Assembly (NCBI GenBank): GCA_035295845.1
Contig: DATGIF010000019.1
Coordinates: 310,001 to 374,000 of the forward strand
Reading direction: 5' to 3'
From: Palsa-892 sp035295845
GTDB lineage: Bacteria; Pseudomonadota; Alphaproteobacteria; Rhizobiales; Xanthobacteraceae
Length of the DNA stretch: 64,000 nt
The translations under genes were made by a program, and so were the position numbers. This document shows positions 9,626-17,690 of the stretch, piece by piece. Within the stretch, counting starts at the first letter, position 1, and each line of letters starts with the position of its first letter. Below the pieces are notes generated by a model. That model was given only the letters and a program-made list of their open reading frames with translations. It made no database searches and was not told the origin of the DNA.

Positions 9626-10699
9626 ATGTTGCTGCGTCCAGACAGGAGAGGGCCCGTACGCGCCGCGATCACGGGCGTGCACGGCTATCTGCCGGACTAT
9701 GTGCTCGGCAACGACGAGCTGTCGCGCATGGTCGACACCAGCGACCAGTGGATCACCGAGCGCACCGGCATCAAGGAGCGCCGCATCCTGAAGGGCGAGG
9801 GGCTCGGCACTTCGCATATGGCGGTCGAAGCCGTGAAGGGCCTCCTGGAAAAAACCGGGACCAGGCCCGACGAGATCGACGTCCTGGTGTGCGCGACCAT
9901 CACTCCCGATTACGTGCTGCCTTCGACCGCCAATCTCATCTGCGACATGGTCGGCATGCGCCATATCGGCAGTTTTGACATTCAGGCGGCGTGCTCCGGT
10001 TTCGTGTACGGGCTCGATGTCGCCTCGCAATTCATCGAAACGGGCCGGGCCAAGAAGGCGATTCTTGTCGGCGCCGACAAGATGTCGAACATGATCGACT
10101 ACACCGACCGCACCACTTGCGTGCTGTTCGGCGACGGTGCCGCCGCGATCCTCCTGGAGCCGAACGATAGCGGCTACGGGTTGCAGGACATCGAGCTTCA
10201 TTCCGACGGCGCGGGGATGCCGCACATCCACCAGAAGGCGGGCGGCAGCCGGCTGCCGCCTTCGGTAGCGACCCTCGAAGCGCGAATGCATTACCTTTAT
10301 CTGAACGGGCCCGCGGTTTTCCGCGCGGCGACCGAGCGGATGTCGGCGTCGGTCCGCGAAATCATGACGCGCAATAACTTGACGCTTGAGGACGTCGATT
10401 GGTTCGTGCCGCATCAGGCGAACAAGCGCATTCTTGAAGCGATCGCCGACCGCTTGGGGATTCCCCACGACAAGGTGATGATGACCTTGCAGAAATACGG
10501 CAACACCACCGCCGCGACGATTCCGCTTTGCCTGTGGGATTACGAGTCGAAGCTAAAGCGGGGCGACCGCTTGGTGTTCGCGGCGTTCGGCGGCGGCTTC
10601 ACCTGGGGCAGCGCCTATATCAACTGGGCCTATGACGGCGCCAAAGCCGCGAAGGCGCCCTGCAAAACAGGCGCGCTCAGCGCAACGCCCGCCGAATAA
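9626..10699 (+). CDS. fabH: Beta-ketoacyl-ACP synthase III (FabH family, atypical)
   Basis: Condenses acetyl-CoA or another short acyl-CoA with malonyl-ACP to start fatty acid synthesis. The catalytic triad is complete: C123 in QAACSGFVYGL, H263 in VPHQANKRI and N293 in KYGNTTAATIP. At 357 residues it is about 40 longer than E. coli FabH, with extra residues at both ends and a long stretch HIHQKAGGSRLPPS before the region EARMHYLYLNGPAVF. That stretch is unlike the compact proteobacterial FabH as I recall it and closer to the Bacteroidetes type. It stands alone between lpxB and the convergent gltA, not beside plsX-ihfA where alphaproteobacterial fabH normally lies. It may therefore be a second, specialised KAS III. 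Confidence 0.85.
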   Translation: MLLRPDRRGPVRAAITGVHGYLPDYVLGNDELSRMVDTSDQWITERTGIKERRILKGEGLGTSHMAVEAVKGLLEKTGTRPDEIDVLVCATITPDYVLPSTANLICDMVGMRHIGSFDIQAACSGFVYGLDVASQFIETGRAKKAILVGADKMSNMIDYTDRTTCVLFGDGAAAILLEPNDSGYGLQDIELHSDGAGMPHIHQKAGGSRLPPSVATLEARMHYLYLNGPAVFRAATERMSASVREIMTRNNLTLEDVDWFVPHQANKRILEAIADRLGIPHDKVMMTLQKYGNTTAATIPLCLWDYESKLKRGDRLVFAAFGGGFTWGSAYINWAYDGAKAAKAPCKTGALSATPAE

Positions 10700-10715
10700 T
10701 CCATAGCTTCGCCGG

Positions 10716-12023
10716 TTATTTCCGCCGCGAGATCGGCAGGTAATCGCGCTTGGTGGCGCCCGTGTAGAGCTGGCGCGGGCGGCCGATCTTCTGGCTCGGG
10801 TCCTCGATCATTTCCTTCCACTGCGCGATCCAGCCTACCGTGCGTGCCACCGCGAACAGCACGGTGAACATCGCGGTCGGGAAGCCCATCGCCTTCAGCG
10901 TGATGCCCGAATAGAAGTCGATATTCGGGTAGAGCTTCTTCTCGATGAAGTATTCGTCCTTGAGCGCGATGCGCTCGAGTTCCATGGCGACGTCGAGCAA
11001 CGGATCGTCCTTGATGCCCAGCTCGTTCAAAACCTCGTGGCAGGTCTTCTGCATGATTTTCGCGCGCGGATCATAGTTGTGATAGACGCGGTGCCCGAAG
11101 CCTATCAGGCGGAACGGATCATTCTTATCCTTCGAGCGCTTGATGTATTCGGGAATGCGGTCGACATGGCCGATCTCGGCGAGCATCTTCAGTGCCGCCT
11201 CGTTGGCGCCGCCATGGGCGGGGCCCCAAAGGCAGGCAATACCGGCGGCGATGCAGGCGAAGGGATTGGCGCCCGAAGATCCCGCGAGCCGTACGGTCGA
11301 GGTCGAAGCGTTCTGCTCGTGGTCGGCGTGCAAAATGAAAATCCGGTCCATTGCGCGCGCAAGAACCGGATTGGGCTTGTACTCCTCGCAGGGCACGGCA
11401 AAGCACATGCGGAGGAAATTGGTGGCGTAATCGAGCTCGTTCTTCGGATAGATGAAAGGCTGACCGATCGTGTATTTGTAGGCCATGGCGGCGAGCGTCG
11501 GCATTTTGGCGATCATGCGGATCGAAGCAATCAGCCGCTGCTGCGGATCGGAAATGTCGGTCGAGTCGTGATAGAAGGCCGAAAGCGCGCCGACCGAGCC
11601 GACCATCACCGCCATCGGATGCGCGTCGCGGCGGAAGCCCTGAAAGAAGCGGCTCATCTGCTCGTGGACCATGGTGTGATTGGTCACGCGTTTGACGAAG
11701 TCGACGCGCTGCGCCGCCGTCGGCAGTTCGCCGTAGAGCAGGAGATAGCAGGTCTCGAGGAAATCGCCGTGCTCGGCGAGCTGCTCGATGGGGTAGCCAC
11801 GATAGAGCAGCACCCCTTCATCGCCATCGATGTAGGTGATTTTCGACTCGCAGCTGCCGGTCGAAGTAAAGCCGGGATCGTAAGTGAACATCCCGGTCTG
11901 GCTGTAAAGCTTAGCGATGTCGATGACCGACGGCCCAATCGTCCCTTCGTGGATCGGAAACGACCAGGTCTGGTCTCCGGCGGAAAGCTTGGCCGTCTTG
12001 GTGTTCGCTAGTTTTGCGTCCAT
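10716..12023 (-). CDS. gltA: Citrate synthase
   Basis: Condenses oxaloacetate and acetyl-CoA to citrate, the entry step of the TCA cycle. The ATG at 12023 is preceded by AGGGAGA on the minus strand and gives 435 residues; the open frame begins 10 codons earlier. The type I bacterial enzyme is recognised by an N-terminal beta domain (TYDPGFTSTGSCESKITYID), YRGYPIEQLAEHGDFLE, the catalytic histidine regions in LHADHEQNASTSTVRLAGSS and GFGHRVYHNYDPRAKIM, and the catalytic aspartate in NIDFYSGI. It is convergent with fabH across 16 bases and lies downstream of gltX on the same strand, with 172 bases between them. Confidence 0.97.
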   Translation of the reverse strand: MDAKLANTKTAKLSAGDQTWSFPIHEGTIGPSVIDIAKLYSQTGMFTYDPGFTSTGSCESKITYIDGDEGVLLYRGYPIEQLAEHGDFLETCYLLLYGELPTAAQRVDFVKRVTNHTMVHEQMSRFFQGFRRDAHPMAVMVGSVGALSAFYHDSTDISDPQQRLIASIRMIAKMPTLAAMAYKYTIGQPFIYPKNELDYATNFLRMCFAVPCEEYKPNPVLARAMDRIFILHADHEQNASTSTVRLAGSSGANPFACIAAGIACLWGPAHGGANEAALKMLAEIGHVDRIPEYIKRSKDKNDPFRLIGFGHRVYHNYDPRAKIMQKTCHEVLNELGIKDDPLLDVAMELERIALKDEYFIEKKLYPNIDFYSGITLKAMGFPTAMFTVLFAVARTVGWIAQWKEMIEDPSQKIGRPRQLYTGATKRDYLPISRRK

Positions 12024-12195
12024 CCGGCAATCTCCCTGAGAGCGAGAACACACGGCCGGCGGCCGGGTGGCCAGAAGCCGCGGCGCGGCAGGGCCAGAGG
12101 GCGAGGGTCCGGTCTAATTGCTAATTTGGTAACTCTTTCGCATTGCACAAGCAAGCAGACGGCGATGTCAGCCATGTGAATAGAGCGCCCAAAAC

Positions 12196-13635
12196 CTATG
12201 CAGCGGCGGTTACTCCGGCCTGATCCCGGAGACGGGCGAGGCTTTCGTCCTTCCCGAGCGCAACCAGCACGTCGAAAATGCCGGTCGAGGTCGACTTGCC
12301 GGTCAACGCCGCGCGGAGCGGCTGGGCGACAGCGGCGAGTTTCACCTTCTCGTCATCGGCGAGCGCACGCACGGCGGCGTCGAGCGCGTCGGCCTTCCAT
12401 TCAACCTTCTCGAGCATGGAAATCGCGCGCTTGAGGATCGCCCGCGCCTCCGGCGTGAGGATCGCTCTCGCCTTGTCGTCGATTTTGAGCGGGCGCTCTT
12501 CGAGAAGGAAACGGATGCCGTCCACGAGCTCGATCAGGGTTTTAGCCCGCTCCTTCAGGCCAGGCATGATCGCTTGGATGCGATCGCGCAAAAGCTGAAA
12601 GCGCGGCATGAGGGTCGCGCCATCGGGTAATTCCGGCAGGAATTTTTCCAACGCGCCGGTCAGATCCTGGTCAGAAGACTGGCGGATATACTGGCCGTTG
12701 AGGCTTTCGAGCTTGGCAAAATCAAATCGGGCGGCGGCGCGGCCGACGCGATTGAGATCGAAGAGCGAAAGCAGCTCCTCGGTGGTGAAAATTTCCTGAT
12801 CGCCGTGGCTCCAGCCGAGCCGCACGAGATAATTGCGCATTGCCGCTGGCAAATAGCCCATGGCGCGGTAGGCCTCGACGCCAAGCGCACCGTGGCGCTT
12901 GGAAAGCTTGGCGCCGTCAGGTCCATGGATCAGCGGAATGTGCGCCATTCTCGGAATCGGCCAGCCGAGCGCATCGTAAATCTGCGCCTGGCGCGCGGCG
13001 TTTGTCAGGTGATCGTCGCCGCGAATGATGTGGGTGACGGCCATGTCGTGATCGTCAATGACGACGCCGAGCATATAGGTCGGGGTGCCGTCGGAGCGCA
13101 GCAGCACGAGGTCGTCGAGATCCTTGTTCTGCCAGGTGACGCGACCCTGCACGAGATCGTCGATGATGGTCTCGCCCTCGGTCGGCGCTTTCAGCCGGAT
13201 CACCGGTTCGACGCCCGGCGGCGCTTCCGACGGGTCGCGGTCGCGCCAACGGCCGTCGTAGCGCGGCGGGCGGCCTTCTTTGCGCGCCAAATCCCGCATT
13301 TCCTGCAATTCTTGCGGCGAGGCATAGCAGCGATAGGCACGGCCGACCGCAAGCAGGGCTTCCGCGATCTCGCGATGGCGGGCGGCGCGGGCGAACTGAA
13401 ACACGGGTTCGCCGTCCCAATCGAGGCCGAGCCAGGTGAGGCCGTCAAAAATCGCGTCGATCGCTTCCTTGCTGGAGCGCGCGCGGTCGGTGTCCTCGAT
13501 GCGGAGCAGCATCTTGCCCCCGCGGCCGCGCGCGTAGAGCCAGTTGAACAGCGCCGTGCGCGCACCGCCGATGTGGAGGAATCCGGTGGGCGAAGGCGCG
13601 AAGCGCGTGACGATCGGTGCCGAGGTCTCGGTCAT
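12196..13635 (-). CDS. gltX: Glutamyl-tRNA synthetase
   Basis: Charges tRNA-Glu with glutamate (class I synthetase) in the cytoplasm. The ATG at 13635 (MTETSAPIVTRFAPSPTGF) gives 479 residues. The HIGH-type motif is FLHIGGARTALFNWL and the KMSKS-type motif is GAKLSKRHGA. A Rossmann core (about 1-320) is followed by an all-helical anticodon-binding part. Many alphaproteobacteria carry two GltX proteins, one of which may misacylate tRNA-Gln; which one this is cannot be told here. The gene is divergent from comEC, 71 bases apart. Confidence 0.96.
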   Translation of the reverse strand: MTETSAPIVTRFAPSPTGFLHIGGARTALFNWLYARGRGGKMLLRIEDTDRARSSKEAIDAIFDGLTWLGLDWDGEPVFQFARAARHREIAEALLAVGRAYRCYASPQELQEMRDLARKEGRPPRYDGRWRDRDPSEAPPGVEPVIRLKAPTEGETIIDDLVQGRVTWQNKDLDDLVLLRSDGTPTYMLGVVIDDHDMAVTHIIRGDDHLTNAARQAQIYDALGWPIPRMAHIPLIHGPDGAKLSKRHGALGVEAYRAMGYLPAAMRNYLVRLGWSHGDQEIFTTEELLSLFDLNRVGRAAARFDFAKLESLNGQYIRQSSDQDLTGALEKFLPELPDGATLMPRFQLLRDRIQAIMPGLKERAKTLIELVDGIRFLLEERPLKIDDKARAILTPEARAILKRAISMLEKVEWKADALDAAVRALADDEKVKLAAVAQPLRAALTGKSTSTGIFDVLVALGKDESLARLRDQAGVTAAA

Positions 13636-13706
13636 GAGCGAGTATGGCGCAAAGCCGCGCGCCGTGTAGCATAGAGATCAGCCGCCGAGTAGGGCGGGGG
13701 CTCCGC

Positions 13707-14903
13707 ATGGCGAATGAAAATCAGAGGCCGCGCGCGGGCGGGCGCACGGTCGCGATCGGCGGCCGGCGCCCGGCAGGAATCGGCGCATGGCTCGGCGATC
13801 TATGGGCCAGCGCCGGCGAACAGCTCACCAACGCGTTCCGCGCCGAGGCGGAGGCCGCGCGGCTCGCGCCCTGGCTTCCGGTCGCCTTCGGCATTGGCAT
13901 CATCATCTACTTCGCGGCACCCGCGGAGCCGTCATGGATCGCTGCGGTGGCAGCGTTCGTCGCGTTCGCCATCATCGTTTACCTGTCGCGGGCGCGGCCC
14001 GTGGCCTTCGCGGTTTCGATGGCGCTCGCTGCGACCGCCGCCGGATTTGCCGCGGGCGCGCTGCGCGGCGCGATCGTCGCGCATCCCATACTGTTGAAAC
14101 CGACCGCGACGCTGACGCTCACAGGCTTCGTCGAAGCGCGTGACGCCACCGATCGCTCGGACCGGATCATCCTGCAGGTGACTTCGGCGGCCGGCCGCGG
14201 GAGCGAGCACCTGCCGCAGCGCGTGCGAGTTTCGCTTCGGCGCGGGATTGCGCCCGAGGTCGGCACGCATGTGGAAATGAAGGCGCGGATGCGGCCCTTG
14301 CTCAGCCCAACCCGGCCCGGCGGTTATGATTATGCGCTCGGTGCCTATTTCAACCGCCTGGGTGCCACCGGCTTCGTCCTCGGCAAAACGAAGCCAGCCG
14401 CGGCACCCACGGACACGCCCTTCGACATCCGCGTTGCCGCTGCCATCGAAAGCGTGCGGCGTGCGCTCACCGCCCGCATTCTCGCGGTGATCCCCGGCCA
14501 ATCGGGCGCCGTTGGCACCGCGTTGATCTCCGGCGTGCGCGACCAGATTTCGGCCGATGTCAACGAGGCAATGCGCATATCAGGGCTTTATCACGTGCTT
14601 TCGATCTCAGGCCTGCATATGGCGATCGTTGTCGGTTTCATTTTCGCGGCGATACGCGGCGGGCTGGCGCTGATCCCGGGGTTCGCGCTCCGGTTTCCGA
14701 TCAAGAAATGGACAGCTGTGTTCGCGCTTCTCGGCGCCTTCATTTATCTTTTGCTCGCCGGCGCCGATGCACCGACGCTGCGCTCTTTCATTATGATTGC
14801 GCTGGTGCTTGTCGGCGTTCTGCTCGATCGTCCCGGTATTATGGCGCAAGCGCCACAAGCACGGCGACCCCACCCAATGTCTAATCAGGAGGTGACGGTG
14901 TAG
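13707..14903 (+). pseudogene. comEC: Truncated ComEC/Rec2-type DNA uptake channel protein
   Basis: ComEC forms the inner-membrane channel that takes up single-stranded DNA. The ATG at 13707 follows AGGGCGGGGG. The 398-residue product keeps the N-terminal membrane helices, the DUF4131-like soluble domain (LTGFVEARDATDRSDR to MRPLLSPTRPGGYDYALGA) and the start of the Competence domain (GLYHVLSISGLHMAIVVGF). Similarity ends near residue 380, after LVGVLLDRPG, and about 20 unrelated residues lead to a stop. Full ComEC proteins are about 700-800 residues, so most of the channel and the whole beta-lactamase-like nuclease domain are missing. No 3' remnant is present before lexA, its usual neighbour, so the gene was cut by the insertion or deletion that made the following accessory region. 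Confidence 0.85.
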
Positions 14904-14937
14904 GAGCGCCGCCGTGTTTGCGGCAAGCGCCGTTGCG

Positions 14938-15885
14938 CTACTTCATTTGATTGTAGGGGGCATCACCTCGTTGAACGAGGTTTCCGTCTTGTTCGTAAAG
15001 CCACATTCCATTCGTTTCATGACCCTGAGAGATTGGACCGCGATATCGAAGGATGATCCTAAAAAAGGTGTCGCTCCCGTCGGGCGGTGTAAATTTGGGA
15101 ATTATCTCTGCTTCATCAGAGAACCCATAATCTACAGGTACCTCGACAGTAATTTCCTTAGAAAGCATTCCGTCGGCAACCCTAGCCACAACTTCCCGAA
15201 TATCATTTTGCTGCAAAATTGGGAAAACGACCAAGGAATCGTTCTCGCCGACATGCAAGGGCATATCGATATTCAATCCTTCCCCGTAAACAAAGCCAGC
15301 CGATGCTTCTTCGATGATTGCAGGCAATCTTCCAAAATTTGCGACCTTGAATTTAACGAAAGCGCGGCTGTTTATTCCGTCAGCCACGTAAATCAATTTA
15401 CTCATTCCAAAAACGAATATATATGGCCGTTCGATATCAGTGAGCGCGCGCTCGGATATTCTCGCAGATTTTTGTGCGGCAGCTGCGGAACGAATAGAAG
15501 CATGGGTAGTTCGCCGTGCTTCAATTACAGTGCGGCGCATGAAGATAGCTTGTGCAACGAAGGCCGCCAGTTGCAGCAAAAAGATACCGAACGTAACTAC
15601 GCCGATAACAACTTGGTCCGCCGCATACTCAACAAGTTTGTGGTCGTCCGCCGCCTTGACCTTCGCCTCTATCTCCTTTTTTTCGGCTTCGGCCTTCTGT
15701 TCGGGGGTGGGTACAACATTTACCGTGAGCGGTTCTTCTGGGGTGCCGCGTTGATTGGGATTGGCAGTTTGTTCGGCTTTAGCAGCCTCGTGTCTGGCGG
15801 GTTGAGTTCTCTGCCTTCCCCATGAATCCCCAGCGAACGCTAGACACAGTGTCAGCACCAGAAACGCTATGCGTTTCATTCGCAT
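14938..15885 (-). CDS. Hypothetical membrane-anchored protein
   Basis: Not a recognised enzyme family. The ATG at 15885 gives 315 residues, starting MRMKRIAFLVLTLC; a second ATG at 15879 is equally possible. An N-terminal hydrophobic signal is followed by a charged, Pro/Glu/Lys-rich stretch of about 60 residues and a membrane helix (VVIGVVTFGIFLLQLAAFVA). Then come RRTVIEARRTTHASIRSAAA and DIERPYIFVFG, a pattern I recall from many hypothetical proteins of Hyphomicrobiales. The C-terminal 150 residues look like a beta-rich soluble domain. It starts 8 bases after the DUF6471-type gene and probably shares its transcript. By eye the DNA is less GC-rich than the flanking core genes, which supports acquisition from elsewhere. 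Confidence 0.7.
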   Translation of the reverse strand: MRMKRIAFLVLTLCLAFAGDSWGRQRTQPARHEAAKAEQTANPNQRGTPEEPLTVNVVPTPEQKAEAEKKEIEAKVKAADDHKLVEYAADQVVIGVVTFGIFLLQLAAFVAQAIFMRRTVIEARRTTHASIRSAAAAQKSARISERALTDIERPYIFVFGMSKLIYVADGINSRAFVKFKVANFGRLPAIIEEASAGFVYGEGLNIDMPLHVGENDSLVVFPILQQNDIREVVARVADGMLSKEITVEVPVDYGFSDEAEIIPKFTPPDGSDTFFRIILRYRGPISQGHETNGMWLYEQDGNLVQRGDAPYNQMK

Positions 15886-15893
15886 GAGGTGAG

Positions 15894-16136
15894 CTAAATC
15901 TCCTCCAATGCCACGCCGTCCAAACCAAGTGCGGCAAGACAAGCCAAAAAGAACGTCGCGGAGAATGACCCGCGTTTTAGCTTGTTGGTGATAGAGGCTT
16001 CCGTTTCTTCTTTGAAGCCATGCTTCTTAAGGCGTTTGGCCAATTCCAAATAGGTCACCTCGCACTCCCGAAGCTTATGCTTCAGGAAAGCAGCCGCACG
16101 CTCCTCCCATTCAGCCTGAGAGGTAATCCCAGCCAT
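15894..16136 (-). CDS. Small DUF6471-type protein, probable DNA-binding regulator
   Basis: An 80-residue protein whose central part TYLELAKRLKKHG ... TEASITNKLKRGSFSATFF matches what I recall of the DUF6471 family, a helix-turn-helix-like fold of unknown role. The ATG at 16136 has a strong AGGAGG ribosome site 5 bases upstream. Its promoter faces that of the IS1595-type transposase fragment, and one palindrome lies on each -10 element (see the regulatory entry). This suggests that the product represses its own and the divergent promoter; that is inference. It is followed by the 315-residue membrane protein gene on the same strand. Confidence 0.7.
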   Translation of the reverse strand: MAGITSQAEWEERAAAFLKHKLRECEVTYLELAKRLKKHGFKEETEASITNKLKRGSFSATFFLACLAALGLDGVALEEI

Positions 16137-16160
16137 AGGGCCTCCTATCGAATCTAAGGG

Positions 16161-16215
16161 CTATCATATACGATAGTTCAGTGTTGACAACCCTATACCT
16201 ATCACATATGATAGG
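16161..16215. promoter_or_regulatory. Back-to-back promoters with one palindrome on each -10 box
   Basis: On the plus strand TTGACA (16184-16189), a 17-base spacer and TATGAT (16207-16212) form a near-consensus sigma-70 promoter for the transposase fragment at 16238. On the minus strand TTGTCA (16190-16185), a 16-base spacer and TATGAT (16168-16163) form a promoter for the DUF6471-type gene at 16136. The two -35 boxes overlap. Palindrome CTATCATATACGATAG (16161-16176) covers the minus-strand -10, and CCTATCACATATGATAGG (16198-16215) covers the plus-strand -10; both contain CTATC-N5/6-GATAG. A repressor bound at either palindrome would block RNA polymerase. Confidence 0.75.
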
Positions 16216-16237
16216 CTCATAAATTGGGGTTGACGCT

Positions 16238-16768
16238 ATGGCACAGCATTTCCTTCTTTCCCGGCAGGCTAAGACGCTCTCTCTGGCCAAGATTTACCAA
16301 ATGAAGGACGCGGAAGCCGAAATGGCCTTCCGCAAGGTCCGTTGGGACAAAACCGATGGCGAGCCTGTTTGCTCCCACTGTGGAAGCCTTATCGCCTACG
16401 ATTGCCGGCGCTTGAAGGGTGCACCCCGCTTCCGTTGCCGGCAGTGCCGCAAGGATTTCTCCATTACCTCAGGAACGCTATTCGCGCAGCACAAGCTTCC
16501 GCTTCGCTGCTATCTCGCCGCCGTTGCGATCTTCTGCAATGAGGTCAAAGGCAAGTCTGCCCTCGCGCTCTCCCGCGACCTGAATGTTTCCTACAAGTGC
16601 GCCTTCGTCCTCTTGCACAAACTCCGCGAGGCGATGGCCGAAGAATTTAAGGACCGCGTGATCGGCGGAGCGGGCAAGGTCGCGGAAGTCGATGGTGGTT
16701 ATTTCGGCGGTTACGTGAAGCCCGCTGGGAGCGACGGCCTTGGCGGCCAATGCACAAGTCCAGCGTAG
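16238..16768 (+). pseudogene. IS1595-family transposase, 3'-truncated
   Basis: The ATG at 16238 begins MAQHFLLSRQAKTLSLAKIY, the typical start of IS1595 (ISXO2-like) transposases. An N-terminal zinc ribbon (CSHCG ... CRQCRKDFSITSGTLFA) is followed by the helix-turn-helix linker and the first catalytic aspartate of the DDE core in AEVDGGYFGGYV. Similarity stops after KPA near base 16726. The remaining 14 codons are out-of-frame peptide-gene DNA (see next entry). More than half of the transposase is absent, so the product cannot be active. No second inverted end was found. Confidence 0.85.
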
Positions 16769-16916
16769 CAACGCCGTGTGCCTGATCTCGACGATGAAGA
16801 ATTCCACTTCGATCGTCCAACCGGTCGGATGCCGCGGTGGCACCGGCTACTGCGGGTGCGGCCCTGGTTTCGTCAGTGCGTGTGCTCCTCGTTGCTGCAG
16901 GTGCGTACCCTGCTGA
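16723..16916 (+). pseudogene. Beheaded copy of the cysteine-rich peptide gene
   Basis: From 16723 the DNA matches 17298-17491 without gaps through the coding part. In the frame of the intact copy it reads LGATALAANAQVQRSNAVC ... GFVSACAPRCCRCVPC and the tga at 16914-16916. All nine cysteines are kept, with few changes elsewhere (for example W to F). The start codon and first half of the signal peptide are gone, replaced by the transposase fragment in another frame. It is therefore probably not translated, unless by an unusual internal start. Confidence 0.8.
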
Positions 16917-16976
16917 CGAGTTGCCCGGCGTAAAATTAGCGATGAACGCATTTGAGGCCGCCCTCGGGGCGGCCTC
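16723..16976 (+). repeat. Direct repeat, copy 1 (partner 17298-17552)
   Basis: A direct repeat with a constant offset of 575 bases from 16723 to the terminator. It covers most of the cysteine-rich peptide coding sequence, the shared trailer starting CGAGTTGCCCGGCG and the hairpin. The left edge, CGCTGGGAGCGA, coincides with the end of transposase similarity. Confidence 0.9.
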
Positions 16977-16980
16977 TTTG
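16954..16980 (+). terminator. Intrinsic terminator after peptide copy 1
   Basis: GAGGCCGCC pairs with GGCGGCCTC across a short loop and is followed by TTTG. The same hairpin follows copy 2. Confidence 0.75.
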
Positions 16981-17257
16981 CTGCGTTTACGTCGGCCGGT
17001 TAAATCGCCGTCGTGATAACGGCCGTTATTGTCGTTCAACAAGCGCCAGAGACGATTCAGACGATGGCCTTCCGAACGGCAACGATGAGGAATTGTGGAC
17101 GGTATTTTGGTGCCGTCAAAAATGCAGACTGCTCACTTTGTGGGCGCAAACAAGAGATGGGGCCAATTCGAAATTGGGAGTGCCGTATTTCGAGAACCGT
17201 ATATACTCTTCGGGCTTTCTTCTTTTCGACAATCTCTTTCCACCTGGAGAAAGGCTT
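16977..17257. other. Leader region of the intact cysteine-rich peptide gene
   Basis: No gene is seen in these 281 bases. A perfect 14-base palindrome ATAACGGCCGTTAT lies at 17016-17029, and an inverted repeat CCAATT-CGA-AATTGG at 17163-17177. TATACT at 17202-17207 could be a -10 box, though no good -35 stands 16-18 bases before it. GGAGAAAGG just before 17258 is a good ribosome-binding site. Confidence 0.45.
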
Positions 17258-17491
17258 ATGAAGAAAATCGCGATGACCGTGATGGCAGCGGCATTTGCGC
17301 TGGGAGCGATGGGCTTGGCAGCCAATGCGCAAATTCAGCGTAGCAATGCCGTCTGCCTGATCTCGACGATGAAGAACTCGACTTCGATCGTCAAAAACGC
17401 AGGGTGCTATGGTGGCACCGGCTACTGCGGGTGCGGCCCCGGCTGGGTGAGTGCGTGTGCTCCTCGTTGCTGCAGGTGCGTACCCTGCTGA
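17258..17491 (+). CDS. Cysteine-rich secreted small protein (intact copy)
   Basis: A 77-residue protein I do not recognise. The ATG at 17258 has a strong GGAGAAAGG ribosome site. A signal peptide (MKKIAMTVMAAAFALGAMG, cleavage after AANAQ or ANA) leaves about 52 residues with nine cysteines, seven of them in the last 28 residues (GYCGCGPGWV, ACAPRCCRCVPC). Such density suggests a disulfide-knotted or metal-binding periplasmic or secreted peptide; this is inference. It has its own terminator and a 5'-truncated tandem paralogue 575 bases upstream. An odd cysteine count leaves one free or intermolecular thiol. Confidence 0.7.
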   Translation: MKKIAMTVMAAAFALGAMGLAANAQIQRSNAVCLISTMKNSTSIVKNAGCYGGTGYCGCGPGWVSACAPRCCRCVPC

Positions 17492-17552
17492 CGAGTTGCC
17501 CGGCGTAAAATTAGCGATGAATGCATTTGAGGCCGCCTTTGCAGGCGGCCTC
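17298..17552 (+). repeat. Direct repeat, copy 2 (partner 16723-16976)
   Basis: Second copy of the direct repeat described at 16723. The hairpin loop is the main length difference (one base). Confidence 0.9.
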
Positions 17553-17560
17553 ATTCTTTT
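17529..17560 (+). terminator. Intrinsic terminator after peptide copy 2
   Basis: GAGGCCGCC (17529-17537) pairs perfectly with GGCGGCCTC (17544-17552) around TTTGCA and is followed by ATTCTTTT. Confidence 0.85.
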
Positions 17561-17690
17561 CGAACCAACTTCGAGCCTCGGCTTCGGCAGTCGGGGCTTT
17601 CATTTCGGCCAGTGAATTCAGCTACTGAGGGTAGCTGGTAAAATCCGCCGGGCCGAATTATCAATGCAGTCCTCGGGTGTTGGGGGAGTT

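Noticed and set aside
12054..12195. Promoter for gltA with TTGTGC and AAATTA
   Set aside because: The -10 box is too weak to support a call.
14914..15825. 303-codon plus-strand open frame after comEC
   Set aside because: Antisense to the membrane-anchored hypothetical gene, which has the ribosome site, signal and operon partner.
16647..17554. Two minus-strand open frames sharing a common sequence
   Set aside because: They are the antisense of the duplicated cysteine-rich peptide region; the sense frame has the signal peptide, ribosome site and terminator.
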